Assembly (NCBI GenBank): GCA_002914845.1
Contig: JXTC01000057.1
Span: 1,048,027 to 1,112,026, forward strand
Direction: 5' to 3'
Source: Trema orientale
Lineage: Eukaryota > Streptophyta > Magnoliopsida > Rosales > Cannabaceae
Length of the DNA: 64,000 nucleotides
The position numbers were made by a program, and so were the translations under genes. Positions 50,827 through 62,300 of this stretch are shown here, in pieces. The notes beneath the pieces were generated by a model. That model made no database searches, was not told the origin of the DNA, and saw nothing but the letters and a program-made list of their open reading frames with translations. The first letter of the stretch is position 1. Every line of letters starts with the position of its first letter.

Positions 50827-51527
50827 TGTTAACACTTTTTTTGGAGTTTTTCTAATTTTTAGAATTAATTCTAAGGCATGGATTAGTACTAATTAAGCCC
50901 AAGATTATCAAGGCTTAAGCTAGCTCACCTAAACTATACGTTGCATGGAAGAAGCGACGCTAGCTCAAGAAAACGATAAGAAGCGTTGCCTAGACTACAT
51001 GTCGTTTGGAAGCCATTCTCTTCATGTGCAAGTCACAAGCTTTGGATACAAGCTTTTCCACTTTTCTAGAGACTTCTAGAAACTTCTTACTTGTGCCTTA
51101 AGCCCTTATAGCCTAAGAACTTACAACCTAAGCACTTGTAATTACAAATACTTCTACCTTAAGTACTTGGACACTAAGATAAGCTAGCTAATAAGAGGTT
51201 GACACCTCTTCATTCTAGAAGCTTCTAAATTGTAGTCCAAGACCTTGTACACTAATTACTTACAAGCTAAGTACATGTAGATCAAGTTCTTGTAGGTCAA
51301 GTACTTATAGATCAAGCTAGTTTGGCCAATAAGAGGCCGACATCTCATTCCCCTTCAAAAACAAGGTAAAGTATGTTTTGCCTATAAATAGATGTAGAAC
51401 CTCTTTATTTGGGGACAACTATTCATTTAGCTTATTTTTCTCATCAATACAAAATTCAGCTTGTTTTTCTCTTAATACAAGCTCCTAAATTTCTAATACA
51501 ATTTTCTTTTCATTTGCTTCCAAACGT

Positions 51528-51579
<52 letters not shown>

Positions 51580-52886
51580 TTGTATTCAACCAAAGCTCTC
51601 AAGCTTCTTTTCTCTCTTTCTCTTGCTTCAATCCCAATCGGTGGCCTTATACCATCAACACCATAACCATCACCTCTCGGTTTTCCTTTAACTTGTCGCC
51701 TTGCTTAATATCATCACTATCATTATGTTGTTTCCTTATGTCCTCATTATCATTAACACCATTTCCTTAATATCATTCCTCCTCCATATCCTCATCACCA
51801 TCATCATCCTTTCTCCTTACTAACACATGGCCACAAATACACATACACATGGGCTCCTGTACTTCCGAGTTTTCTTACCAATAAATCCTATACATGTACA
51901 TGTACATGTCCATATTTTTATCACGTTCTTCTCGGCTTCTAATTCTTAACTAACCTGTGACCAACCTTTGATCATTCCCGTATCATCTACATCTCATCTT
52001 TTTCATACATATACATATACATATATGTATACATACATCTCGATATCATCTTCATGCATGTCTAAATGTGGCCACCAAGTTTCTATTATTTGTATAATTA
52101 CACATTTTTCCAAATAGGTTTAGAAATCTATATCTTTTAAGCCCATTTTTATTCTTTTTGCATATATTCATTTCTAGGCCCATTATCCTCTTTCATATCA
52201 TTTTCCCATTCTCTAATTACTTTTCTATCATTTAATTATTTTTATACCATCTTTTTCTACACGTATTTTTCTAATGTGTTTCACAAGTTATTTTGCATGT
52301 AGGCTTTAATATTCGCACTTCAATGATCTGTGGGTACCGAGCTACTCTCCTCGACCTCTGTGCTTGATCTATGGCACAAGTTTGGGATTTCGTGTTCTAT
52401 CACTATCTTTTACTAATAATTTATCTAGCCTCTCATGGACTTCTAGTTGACACTATGGTTGGTTTATTCGTCTTCGTCAACTAGATTCTTTGCCATATTA
52501 TTATATTATTGTCGATCTATAAGCTAGTTATCCCTGTAATCACCTACGTACAGGGACGCCGTGGGAAGTATCGTTCTTTATTGCGACTGCCTATCGGGAC
52601 TTCGATACGTAGTGTCAGCGTTGTGATAGCACTTACGTTATTATTGCGCCATTATTATTATTACTATATCGTAAGTACGTTATCCTTGCAACCGCTAACG
52701 TGGCAAGGACGCTGTGGGAAGTGTCGTTTTCTATATCGACCGTCCATCAGGACTTCGACACGTAGACAACGTTGTAATAGCTCTTACACCTGTGTACGCT
52801 TTGTAATCTAACCATAATCTCAGTTATTCTCTGCTTTATTTCAATTAATCACTTAATCAGAGCACGAGACCAAATCGTGAATAACA
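50827..52886 (+). mobile_element. Solo LTR of a large LTR retrotransposon
   Basis: The sequence begins TGTTAACAC and ends GAATAACA, giving TGTTA/TAACA terminal inverted repeats. It contains a TATA box TATAAATA at 51383-51390, a 44-bp CT run at 51531-51574 about 140 bp downstream, and a 153-bp tandem repeat near the 3' end (gacgccgtgggaag at 52555 and gacgctgtgggaag at 52708). No primer-binding site follows and no polypurine tract precedes, so it appears to stand alone. A truncated inverted relative is at 33910-35418. Start could be two bases earlier; no clear 5-bp duplication. Confidence 0.6.
51531..51574. repeat. CT microsatellite, 22 units
   Basis: Uninterrupted CT run inside the LTR at 50827-52886, downstream of its TATA box. 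Confidence 0.95.
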
Positions 52887-54480
52887 CTTATTTCTCAACC
52901 TCACTAAACTCAAACTTGTTCATTTCGATTGCCTGAGCAAAATTTGACCAGTTGGACTATAACACACAAAATAACTCAAATGTCCAAAATTCTCAATAGA
53001 GCAAGTTGGGAGACAAGATAAGTACAAAATGAAAGTTAGCAAAAATATGAATTCAGTGAGACCGATTGTAGCTCTCTATATGGCAAGACGGCAGCACGGT
53101 GGTGACACGAAGTCCACAGCAATGTTCTCATTTTCCAGTAACATCACTCCAGCTGGGGGGTTCTCGAGGGTCGTTGATCAGATGGTGGTGGCGGCTTGGC
53201 TTGAAATCAACCCTGGATGGGTCAATCGAAGGGCAATAGTGGGTATTGCTTGGGGCTAAGGGCATCGGAAGAGAGAAAGATGGAAAGAGAGAGAAACTGG
53301 GTTCTAAGCCAAATAGCGCACGTGGCCCCTCTTCTAGTGAGCATTAATATCTTAAAATTTATTTCGACCCACATTTCTCTAACTTTCTCTTCACTAAAAT
53401 CCTTAAAAATTATAAAATAGCCCCAAAATTCACAGAACTCTTTCACTTAAACCCAATTTGAATTTAGGTCAAATTTATCCATTTTTTATCCAAAAACACA
53501 TTAAAACCTCATTGTGCCCTTATTGAATTATGGTTTACGGAACCAGTGGATCTAAAAAATTGTTCCTCGATCAATTTAAGTAGCAATGGTGGCAAGGCAA
53601 AAAAGGGATTAAAATTAAAAAGATAAACCCTGACATTTTTTCCAAAATCCAAATTCAAGAATCCATAGCTAGAACTTCAAAGAAAATTTTATGCTTTTGC
53701 AACTTTCAAAATCTTTTGTTTCTATAATCTTTAGATTTAAATCAAATGAAATATGGGATTATATTTGAATTAGAAGATATTGTAATATCATGGCCTCTGT
53801 GGGTGGGAAAGTAAATGTTCATTTGGATTTGGGAATGAGAGGGGTAGGGATTGAAATATGAAGATATTTAAATAAAAGTAATGTTCTTTTTCGAGAAGAG
53901 CATTGGAAGAGTAAACATGGGTGTGTCATATAACCAGCCTTAATGAAATTGTTTCATTCCAAAAAAAAAAAAAGACCAACTTCCAAAAGCACCACTTGGC
54001 ATAACTTCCTCTATATACTTACCTTCAAATTCATTAAATGTAAAATTGGAAATGGACTTGGTTTTTTTTTTTTTTTTTGGAAAATATATTCATATGTTTT
54101 TCTCATGACAAAAATATGTTATACTAGTATAGTTCATAACATTTTTGTTTTAATTTAAGTATATGACAACATATTACATGACGTAATTATTAGTAAAATA
54201 TGATACTAGGGCATTTTTGGCTTTTCATGGATTAGTGGTGTTTATTTTTCAATGTAAAGGAAACTAAAAGTATGAGTGTAATTTTGTGAAGATTTATGTT
54301 ATTTTATGAAGCTTGCGCAGGTTTGGAAACACAACACAATCTATACATATATAATGGTTTATTTTTTTAACTTATGTACACGTATTGTTTTACCTAATTA
54401 AAATTCATCTTATACTTTTTTTCATGATAAAAAAGGAGAAAAAGAGAAAGAGAATTAAATTATGTGTATAATGGCCAAAA
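52887..54480. other. Intergenic, nothing recognised
   Basis: A GC-richer patch at 53080-53330 has open frames on both strands but no family likeness. A- and T-runs at 53961-53973 and 54062-54078. Confidence 0.35.
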
Positions 54481-54481
54481 A

Positions 54482-54595
54482 TAAAATCCATTCGATTGGG
54501 ACCCATATATATTTACTTAATGGAGTAGAGATTTGAACTCAACTTCTCCATTTTGAAAGAAATATTACTACCATTAAGCTATACATGTAACCATA
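54482..54595 (-). mobile_element. tRNA-derived SINE head or tRNA-like relic
   Basis: On the minus strand an A-box-like tagcttaatggta (plus 54569-54581) is followed about 40 bases on by a B-box-like agttcaaatc (plus 54530-54539). The folding partners of a true tRNA do not pair well, so a SINE head or a pseudo-tRNA is more likely than a functional gene. Confidence 0.4.
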
Positions 54596-55411
54596 ACACA
54601 ATATTTATACTACGTTTTTATCTAAATCTTTTTCTTTCTTTTTGGATGATTGAGAATAAGTTTATCAATAAGCACGTGACATATTATCATTAATTATATC
54701 ATACTAAACGAATATATTGAAAAAGAGAGAATTTTTGAACTAAACATACAATTGCACGACGGAAAGAATTTTTCAACGTTGAAAAGCTCTTTTATTTTCT
54801 GTTTTTAAACATTCTGAAAAGTCTGTTGTCATTTAGATATTGCAACATCACTGTCTGTTTTGGATAGACGGTAAATCTGCCTCAATATTGCAAAATCAAC
54901 TGAAATATTTGACCTGATATTTTTAACGTGTTTGACATAATTTACATCTGTCTTTTGATTGAATATTTGTTCAATTTTATAGAGATTTGATTAGAAATAT
55001 TTGTAGTTAATATTTGTCTTACAGGAAAATTAATTCTCAATATTTCTTTCTCTTTCGGGCGTGATTAGTGAGACTTGATTATTTTGTAATTATGTAAATC
55101 AATCTAAAATTAATCAAATCTGATCTTAGTCTTTTCATAGTATTTTTTGGACTTTATTTTCTGATCTCTTTGACAGCTTATATGTATTATTTTTGGAAAC
55201 AATCTTGTTGTGTGAATTTTTAATATTCTTTTTACAATATATTTCAAGATTGGTGTTTCCATATTTATTTCTAGCTGATTATTGTTGAGTCTAAATGTTT
55301 TTATTATGTTGATTTGCTAATCAAACGACGAGAACTTGAATTTATTATTTCAAGAAACAAAGTAGTATTTTTCTCAGGATATTATAACATAACTACTTTA
55401 GACAGAGTCAA
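54596..55411. other. AT-rich intergenic, nothing recognised
   Basis: No gene-like frame. Confidence 0.4.
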
Positions 55412-56214
55412 TGTTATAACATTGTTACAGAATCAGCAGAAATTTTAGATCAGTCTAAAATACGAATTTGATATTTTTTATTGATCCTTTTGCCTTCTAA
55501 TCGACACTTATTATGATTGAAAGTTATCTTATAGAATGCCAAATATTAGAAGACCTCAAGCACTCTAAATAGGAGTCTAGAATAGAGTCCTTGTATGCTT
55601 TGTATATTTTTAATTGCCATTAGAGCAATTGTAAAAGAATCTATCTAGATTTGATGTTATGAGACTAGAAGGGATTTCTAGTCATAAAGGTGCGTCTCAC
55701 TCTAAATAATAGTCTAAAATAGAGTCCTTGCATGCCTTGTACATTTATAATTGACATTAGAGCAATTGTAAAAGAATTTGTCTATATCTGATGTTGTGAG
55801 ACTAGGAGGGATTTCTAGTCATGAGAGTGCTTCAAGAGAAATACAAGATATCTTCAGGAGAAGGTCAATTTCAAGAAATCTGAAGGGAGTTCAGAGGAAG
55901 GAATCACATCAAGTCGAGGAGAGCACGCTAGACGGATTGGTAAAGGAGTACTTGCATATTGCAATATTTAAAAAAAAATTGAGTTTTTTTAAAAATTGTA
56001 TAAGTCAATCGTGTTTGTATTCACATTGATCTTTACTAATAAGTTTATTCTTCTGGGCGTGACCCCTTGGATGTAGACTATCAAGAAATAGTTGAAATAA
56101 ATACAAATATTTTTGTATCATATTTTACTTCTTGTTTATTTTTGCACTACCACCTCATATAATTAATTGAAAAATTAATTATACTCGATTAAAAACTAAA
56201 AAATGGTTATAACA
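55412..56214 (+). mobile_element. 5' LTR of a Copia-type retrotransposon
   Basis: The 803-bp LTR begins TGTTATAACATTG and ends GGTTATAACA, so the terminal 8 bp (TGTTATAA/TTATAACA) form a perfect inverted repeat. It is followed after three bases by agtatcacagtggg (56218-56231), close to the initiator-methionine tRNA primer-binding site tggtatcagagc, and then by a gag remnant. An internal tandem duplication of about 138 bp (about 55565-55835) carries ttagagcaattgtaaaagaat twice. Confidence 0.7.
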
Positions 56215-56299
56215 ATTAGTATCACAGTGGGTCACTAGCGTCTTGTTTTATGAGATCTTATGGATTTTTTATTGTATATTTCAGGTATTATTCTTTGCT

Positions 56300-56935
56300 G
56301 AAAATGGGTCTATTACATGTCTCCCACTGCTAGATGAATCTAATTATTCATATTGGAAGGCACGTGTAAAGGCTTTTATCAAGGTACTTGATAAAAAAAA
56401 TATGGAGATCCATCCTTACTGGTTGGGAACATCCAACTACTAAGGATGAAGTAGGAAATGTTATTCTAAAACCCAAAGTTAGTTGGTCATCTGAGGATGA
56501 TAAATTAGCAAATTACAACTCCAAGGCTTTACATGACATTCTTAATAGAGTTGATACAAATAGAATTAAAATGATTACAAATTATGAATATGCCAAAGAG
56601 GCATAGGACATCTTACAAACTCATTTTGAAGGTTCTAGAGACATGAAAAGAATTAAATTCATAACGTTAACCTTTAGATTTGAGGAATTAAAAATGAAAG
56701 AAGATGAAACCTTGTTTGAATATTTTATAAAGCTTTATGATATTGCTAGCGAGTCTTTTGCTCTGGGAAAACGTTTTTCAGATACTAAGATGGTCAGAAA
56801 AATTATTCGTTCTTTGCCTGTCAGGTTTCAACCAAAAATCACGGCAATAGAAGAGAGCAAAAATCTAGACAATATGAAAGATGGGGGAACTTATGAGCTC
56901 ATTGCAAACACATGAGTTGAATCTCAAGTATAGGG
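56300..56935 (+). pseudogene. Copia gag (UBN2-type) remnant
   Basis: Pieces read LPLLDESNYSYWKARVKAFIK, then, after a frameshift in the A-run at 56393-56400, ILTGWEHPTTKDEVGNV and SEDDKLANYNSKALHDI. An in-frame TAG follows (56604-56606), then FRFEELKMKEDETLFEYF and SLPVRFQPKITAIEESKNL. A further shift occurs near 56885, after which QTHELNLK is readable in another frame. The order matches Ty1/Copia gag. The pol region is absent, so the element is truncated and dead. Confidence 0.8.
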
Positions 56936-58377
56936 AAAAGAACAAGAAAAAACATTTCATACACCTTATCTTCTAAGATACTGGAGTTCGAACCATAAAT
57001 CAGAACTAGTCTTTAGTAACTCAAAAAGATAAAATATATGAAAGTAAGTTCGTTAATCAATAGGATTCAGGTATTCTACAATAATGCTAGATTAGTGAAA
57101 TTAGAATATTGAATTTTGGTACTTAACCTTAAATTTTAATTTATTCAGTCCTATTCAATTTTGTTATAACTTTCTTATAACACACTAATGTTTCTATCCG
57201 AAGACTTACTTTGATAATTGGGGACTTCATTAATCACATTGAAATAGACAATAGTACATTCCATAGCATAGTAAAGTATTTAATCTTCAATATACAAAAT
57301 GCGAATAATTTAATATAGACATAATGAAATAAAACATAATGAAATAAAGAATATAATATTTCTCACATATAAACTTATCATACGAATAATTTTTTATTAC
57401 TTGTTACCTCCCTTGGAATCTTTTATATGTTTGCATAAGATAAACATAGGCATCACATGTATAATAATGGGACATAAATAAAATAAAAATTCATGACATT
57501 GAATTTATTAATAACAAATAGATAGCAAATAATCCGGTAAATATTGTTTATTATGTCAAAATAATAAACTGCTTTATACGACATTATTCAAACAATTATC
57601 TGCATAAATAAAAAACACACAATATCTTTATATCCTAACATAAATAAATCTACACGATAGAGGTTACTTTGGCAACTTATTATAACCTATTCACTTCATA
57701 ATACAAAACAAATAGTACAAAGAAAATCAACCGAAATGTACAAAATTATAAACTGAAATTTCAATGCACAAGGAAGTGGTTGACTGTTTGAGTTTATGCA
57801 CTTTTGTTAACTCTTAAACTAAATAGAGTTTTCAACGGACAAAATGTGAGTCATTCTTAATGTTTGTTGAGGTAATTAAACTTAATTAGTCAAGTTTTAA
57901 GGTGGAACCCTTAGAATTGAGCCGAAAATGACTCAATTCTACCCAAAAATAAGACCATAATGCTGAATAAAGTCAAAAATGACCTAGGTGGCTGGACGGG
58001 TTAGCGTTGTGGCGCTAGAAAGCTAACACTACAAAGTTGGCCACAAAAAATTAAAGTCTTAACCCGAGACTGGGCACCGCGGTGCTAAGATTCTGGAAGT
58101 GGGCACCGCGGCACTGAAGTCTTTCACTGTAAGCGCAATTACCCAATTTTTAATATCGAGTAACTCGACCCTGATATGCTTTATAGCAATTTTTAGACCT
58201 AAATTTCATACTTTATGACACAAAACTTAGAATATAACCCTCAAATACTTTATATCTCAACAAAATCATGTAAATTCACAAATCATACATGTTATATCTA
58301 ACCCTAGAAAACTAAACAGGAAAAGATATTCAAAACTAGCTAGAGACACGCATGATTCAACCTAAACATAAATTCTC
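56936..58377. other. Intergenic, probably retroelement-derived in part
   Basis: No frames of interest. A GC-rich patch at 57990-58140 contains two copies of tgggcaccgcgg (58073 and 58100). It may be untranslated sequence of the minus-strand element whose primer-binding site is at 58378. Confidence 0.3.
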
Positions 58378-58878
58378 GCTCTAATACCACTTATTGAACA
58401 TAAACATGGATTGAACATAACCTAAGTCAACCTTAGAATTGTTCATATATCAAATTTTTAGGAATTAGGCTGTTGAGAATATCTATGTTCATAGCGAATA
58501 AAGCATTAGTACTTGATCACAATCACGGAAGCATAATGAATCTGAGAGCTCGAGGGTTAGAGATTTTCTACAGCCAAAACACTCAAGGTGGACTTAATAG
58601 ATTTCTCCCACTGTGATGGTAGCAAAAAGTGAAGATCTTACGTACTAATTTTGGTGTGAGGACCATAACCTAATAGTTTATTTTATATACGACTTAATTA
58701 TGTATCAATCAACCTTAATTAGGCCGTCTAATTGGGTATCCACATTGTTAACCCATACTCAGATGCTTAACCCAACTCAATTAGATTATTAGGTAGTTAC
58801 ACATGAAATGATACAGTACAATATAATTAAATTAAATATGTGGACTAATTTAGTATGGGAAATAACAATTTCCTAACA
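58378..58878 (-). mobile_element. Minus-strand LTR with primer-binding site
   Basis: On the minus strand an LTR of about 484 bp starts TGTTAGGAAATTG at 58878 and ends TTATGTTCA at 58395. Five bases later comes TGGTATTAGAGC (plus 58378-58389), one change from the usual methionine-tRNA primer-binding site. The internal region that should follow at lower coordinates has no recognisable gag or pol. Confidence 0.6.
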
Positions 58879-59310
58879 CAAAAACAAATAAGACCACGTT
58901 TGCGGGGTCTTCCTGATTGAGACAGACTATATATCATCTTGTAATGATAGCAGCCGTTATAAGATGCTTTCATATCCAATACTAACGATCTAACAAGAGC
59001 TGTAATTTCTCGGACACATACTGGACGATTTTTCCCACGTCGAAAAAAAGACTGTTTCTCTTCTTTGTCATATTAACAAAGTCCAAAGCATCTTAGTTGG
59101 CCACAAATACTAGTAGAAACAAGCTCGATAACCTCTAGAAAAACGTCTCTGATATCTCCTATTATTAGAGGCTCACATATTAACCGTAAAAACCACTACA
59201 GTACATGATTCTGTACAATATATGACACTACTAATAAGATCTGTTTTTCATTTGATCACATGCATATAATATGCAGTTCATGACTCCAACGTTACCATTT
59301 CCAATTAACC
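58879..59310 (+). other. Presumed promoter of ABCA2-type copy 3
   Basis: 432 bp between an LTR start and the ATG. A tatataatatgc string near 59264 could serve as TATA box, but this is uncertain. Confidence 0.3.
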
Positions 59311-62300
59311 ATGATCAAATTGCATAGCCGTTTCACCTTGTTAATTCAACAATACAAGGCCTTGTTTTGGAAGAATTTTTTGCTCTCATGGCGGAACAAG
59401 AGGGCGACTTTCATTCAGCTCTTCACTTCGTTCTTCTTTGTCTTACTCATATTTTGTACCGAGAAAGCCATCAAGGCTCGCTATTCTTACTCCACCTATC
59501 ATAGGACTCTCACGGATCCTCGGCCTCTAGTCTCTCCTCCGATTCAGCCGTGTGAGGATAAGTTCTATGTCAAGCTTCCTTGCCTTGACTTTGCGTGGAG
59601 CGGAAATGGAAGCGCTAGGATTCAGAGAATCGTTGGTGCCATCATGGCGAACAATCCCGGAAGGCCAATTCCTTCCAGCAAAGTTAGTAAGAACAAGAAG
59701 TACTTGAAATAATAACCTTACGTGGAAAACTATATTACAACGTATACTCGTCCTGGTCACAACCTTAATTTGCGTATGCAGGTCAAGTCATTTAGATCAG
59801 CAGCTGAAGTAGATGAGTGGCTGCTTGATAATCCTATGCATACCCCTGGAGCTTTGCATTTTGCTGAAATAAATGCTACTGTGATCAGCTATGGCATACA
59901 GACTAATTCAACACCAGTTCAAAAACGAGGAAATTATGAAGATCCCACGTTGAAGTTTCAAATACCACTTCAGATTGCGGCAGAGCGTGAAATTGCAAGG
60001 TCTCTGATTGGAGGTATCAATGTGTTTTCGATTCTTTTCTCCGGTAGCTAAAGCTTTTTCGTTTACATGATACATGAAGCTGGAAGTTCAAACTTTTCTT
60101 TGGTCTAATTGTGTCACTTATCTGATGAGTTTCCACATGGTCAGTTCCAGACTTTAGCTGGGTGGTTTCACTTACGGAGTTTGCTCATCCTGAGGTTGAA
60201 ACCCTCTACACAATGAGTACAGTAGGGCCACCATTTTTCGTTGCAACCGCCATGTTCGGTTTTGTAATTCAGATGAGTTCTTTGGTGGTGGAGAAAGAAT
60301 TGAAACTACGACAGGTATTATTTTGCCAAAAAAAAATTGAGATGTAATTATTAAGCATAACTATCAGTTTTACAGTAATTTTTTTTTTTTTTTTAACGCT
60401 GATATAGTTTTTACCTTGCAGGCGATGACTATGATGGGTCTTTATGATTCTGCATACTGGTTGTCATGGCTCACGTGGGAGGGAATTCTTACATTTCTGT
60501 CCTCACTTCTCATAGTTCTCTTTGGCGCCATTTTTAGGTTCAACTTCTTTTTGAACAACAGTTTGGCTGTTGTGTTTCTTGTGTTCTTCCTTTTTCAGCT
60601 CAATATGGTAAGACTGTTTTCTGTGATTTAACACAAGTGTTTCTTCTGATTTATACTTACTCTTTCTACTATCTATTTTCCATTAATACTAACCTGTAAT
60701 CTGGCTCTCCAACATTTGATAACAGCTTGGCTTTGCCTTCATGTTATCAGCCTTCATAAGCAAGTCATCATCATCTTCAAATATTGGTTTTTCAATGTTC
60801 ATTCTCGCAGCAATGAACCAGGCAAGATTCCTCCCTGTTCAATTTTATAACCACAATCGAGTTATTAGTGACAATAGATTACATTTTGTCTCTGTAGTTT
60901 GTTGCAGCGATAAAATTTCCCTACAGTAAAAAATTTCCTAAACTGTATCAAATCGTTTGGTCATTATTCCCCCCTAATCTTTTCACTAAAGCTCTATGGT
61001 TGCTTGCTGATGCAACTTCCACTCCCCAAGATATCGGGATCAGCTGGAGTAGACAGGGAGAATGTGCACCAAATGATAACGAGTGTGTCATAACAATCGT
61101 ACGTGAACAAATTCAGCTTGAACTCCAAAACTTGGCAATTGTAACTCAAGTTTTTCTTAGTGGTTAGTGGTTACCTACCTCTTCTTTCATTTGCTTTACA
61201 GAGCGATGTTCATCAGTGGTTTGCGGCCACATTCATTCTCTGGCTTGTATTGGCAATCTACTTTGACAATGTTATCCCAAATGTATCTGGTGTAAGGAAA
61301 TCAGTCTTTTACTTTTTAGAACCTCAATACTGGACAGGAAGAGCTAGCAACAAACAGGAAGGTAAATATTGATTCTGATATTCAGCTGGTAAGTTTCCGG
61401 TAGGCTGGTTTATATGACTTGTGCCTTTTGCTCCGTTCTCTCCATAGATGCACTTCCATCAGAGGATCAAATTCCTCCCCACGATGAAGATGTCCTAGAA
61501 GAGGATAACATCATAAAGAAACGAATTAGAAAACGCAAAGACGATCCAAGAATTGCAGTTCAGATTCGTGGCCTTGTAAAGACATATCCTGGGTCAACAA
61601 ACATCGGAAGTTTTAAACGCAAAAGAATTCCACCTTACCATGCTCTCAAGGTAAAAGGAAACACGTTTGACTGTAGTTTTCAGCCTAGTTGAGGGAGTCT
61701 GTGTAGTAGTATTTATTGCCATCCATCGGCATACAACTGCATGAATATATGTCTATTGCTTCTAGTTTTTTTGAAGATGTCATTATCAAAGTCTTTTTTT
61801 CGTTTGTCTTTTCTTTCCCAAATCTTGTTTTCATGCTTGTCATCAAGGGGCATATGTACTATGATTAATGTTTTCTGGGCTTCTCTTATTAAAGCAACAT
61901 GGTAAAGCTGATTATCGAATACCACTTTCAGGGCTTATGGGTGAACTTTGCCAGGGATCGGTTATTTTGTCTACTTGGAACCAGTGGAGCAGGGAAGACC
62001 TCAGTGATCAATTGTTTGACTGGAATAACACCGATCACGGGCGGTGATGGTAATATGTTTGTTATCTTTGTGTACATTCAGTCAAAATATTGGCCAAAAA
62101 GTTTAAAAGAGTCTAATTCTTCCTTTGTTTCTGCTGGCAATTACTTGAACTTCCTCAACAGCGTTGGTATATGGAAATTCTATACAAAGCTCTTTTGGTA
62201 TGTCAAGAATCCGAAAATTGGTTGGAGTTTGTCCACAGGTGATATGCTTTCTTCCCTTACTGGACATTTTCATGGTCATGTGAATAGGACAAAGTTAACA

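Noticed and set aside
53029..53446. Overlapping frames on both strands at 53.0-53.4 kb
   Set aside because: No conserved motif or splice structure, and they lie among repeat remains.
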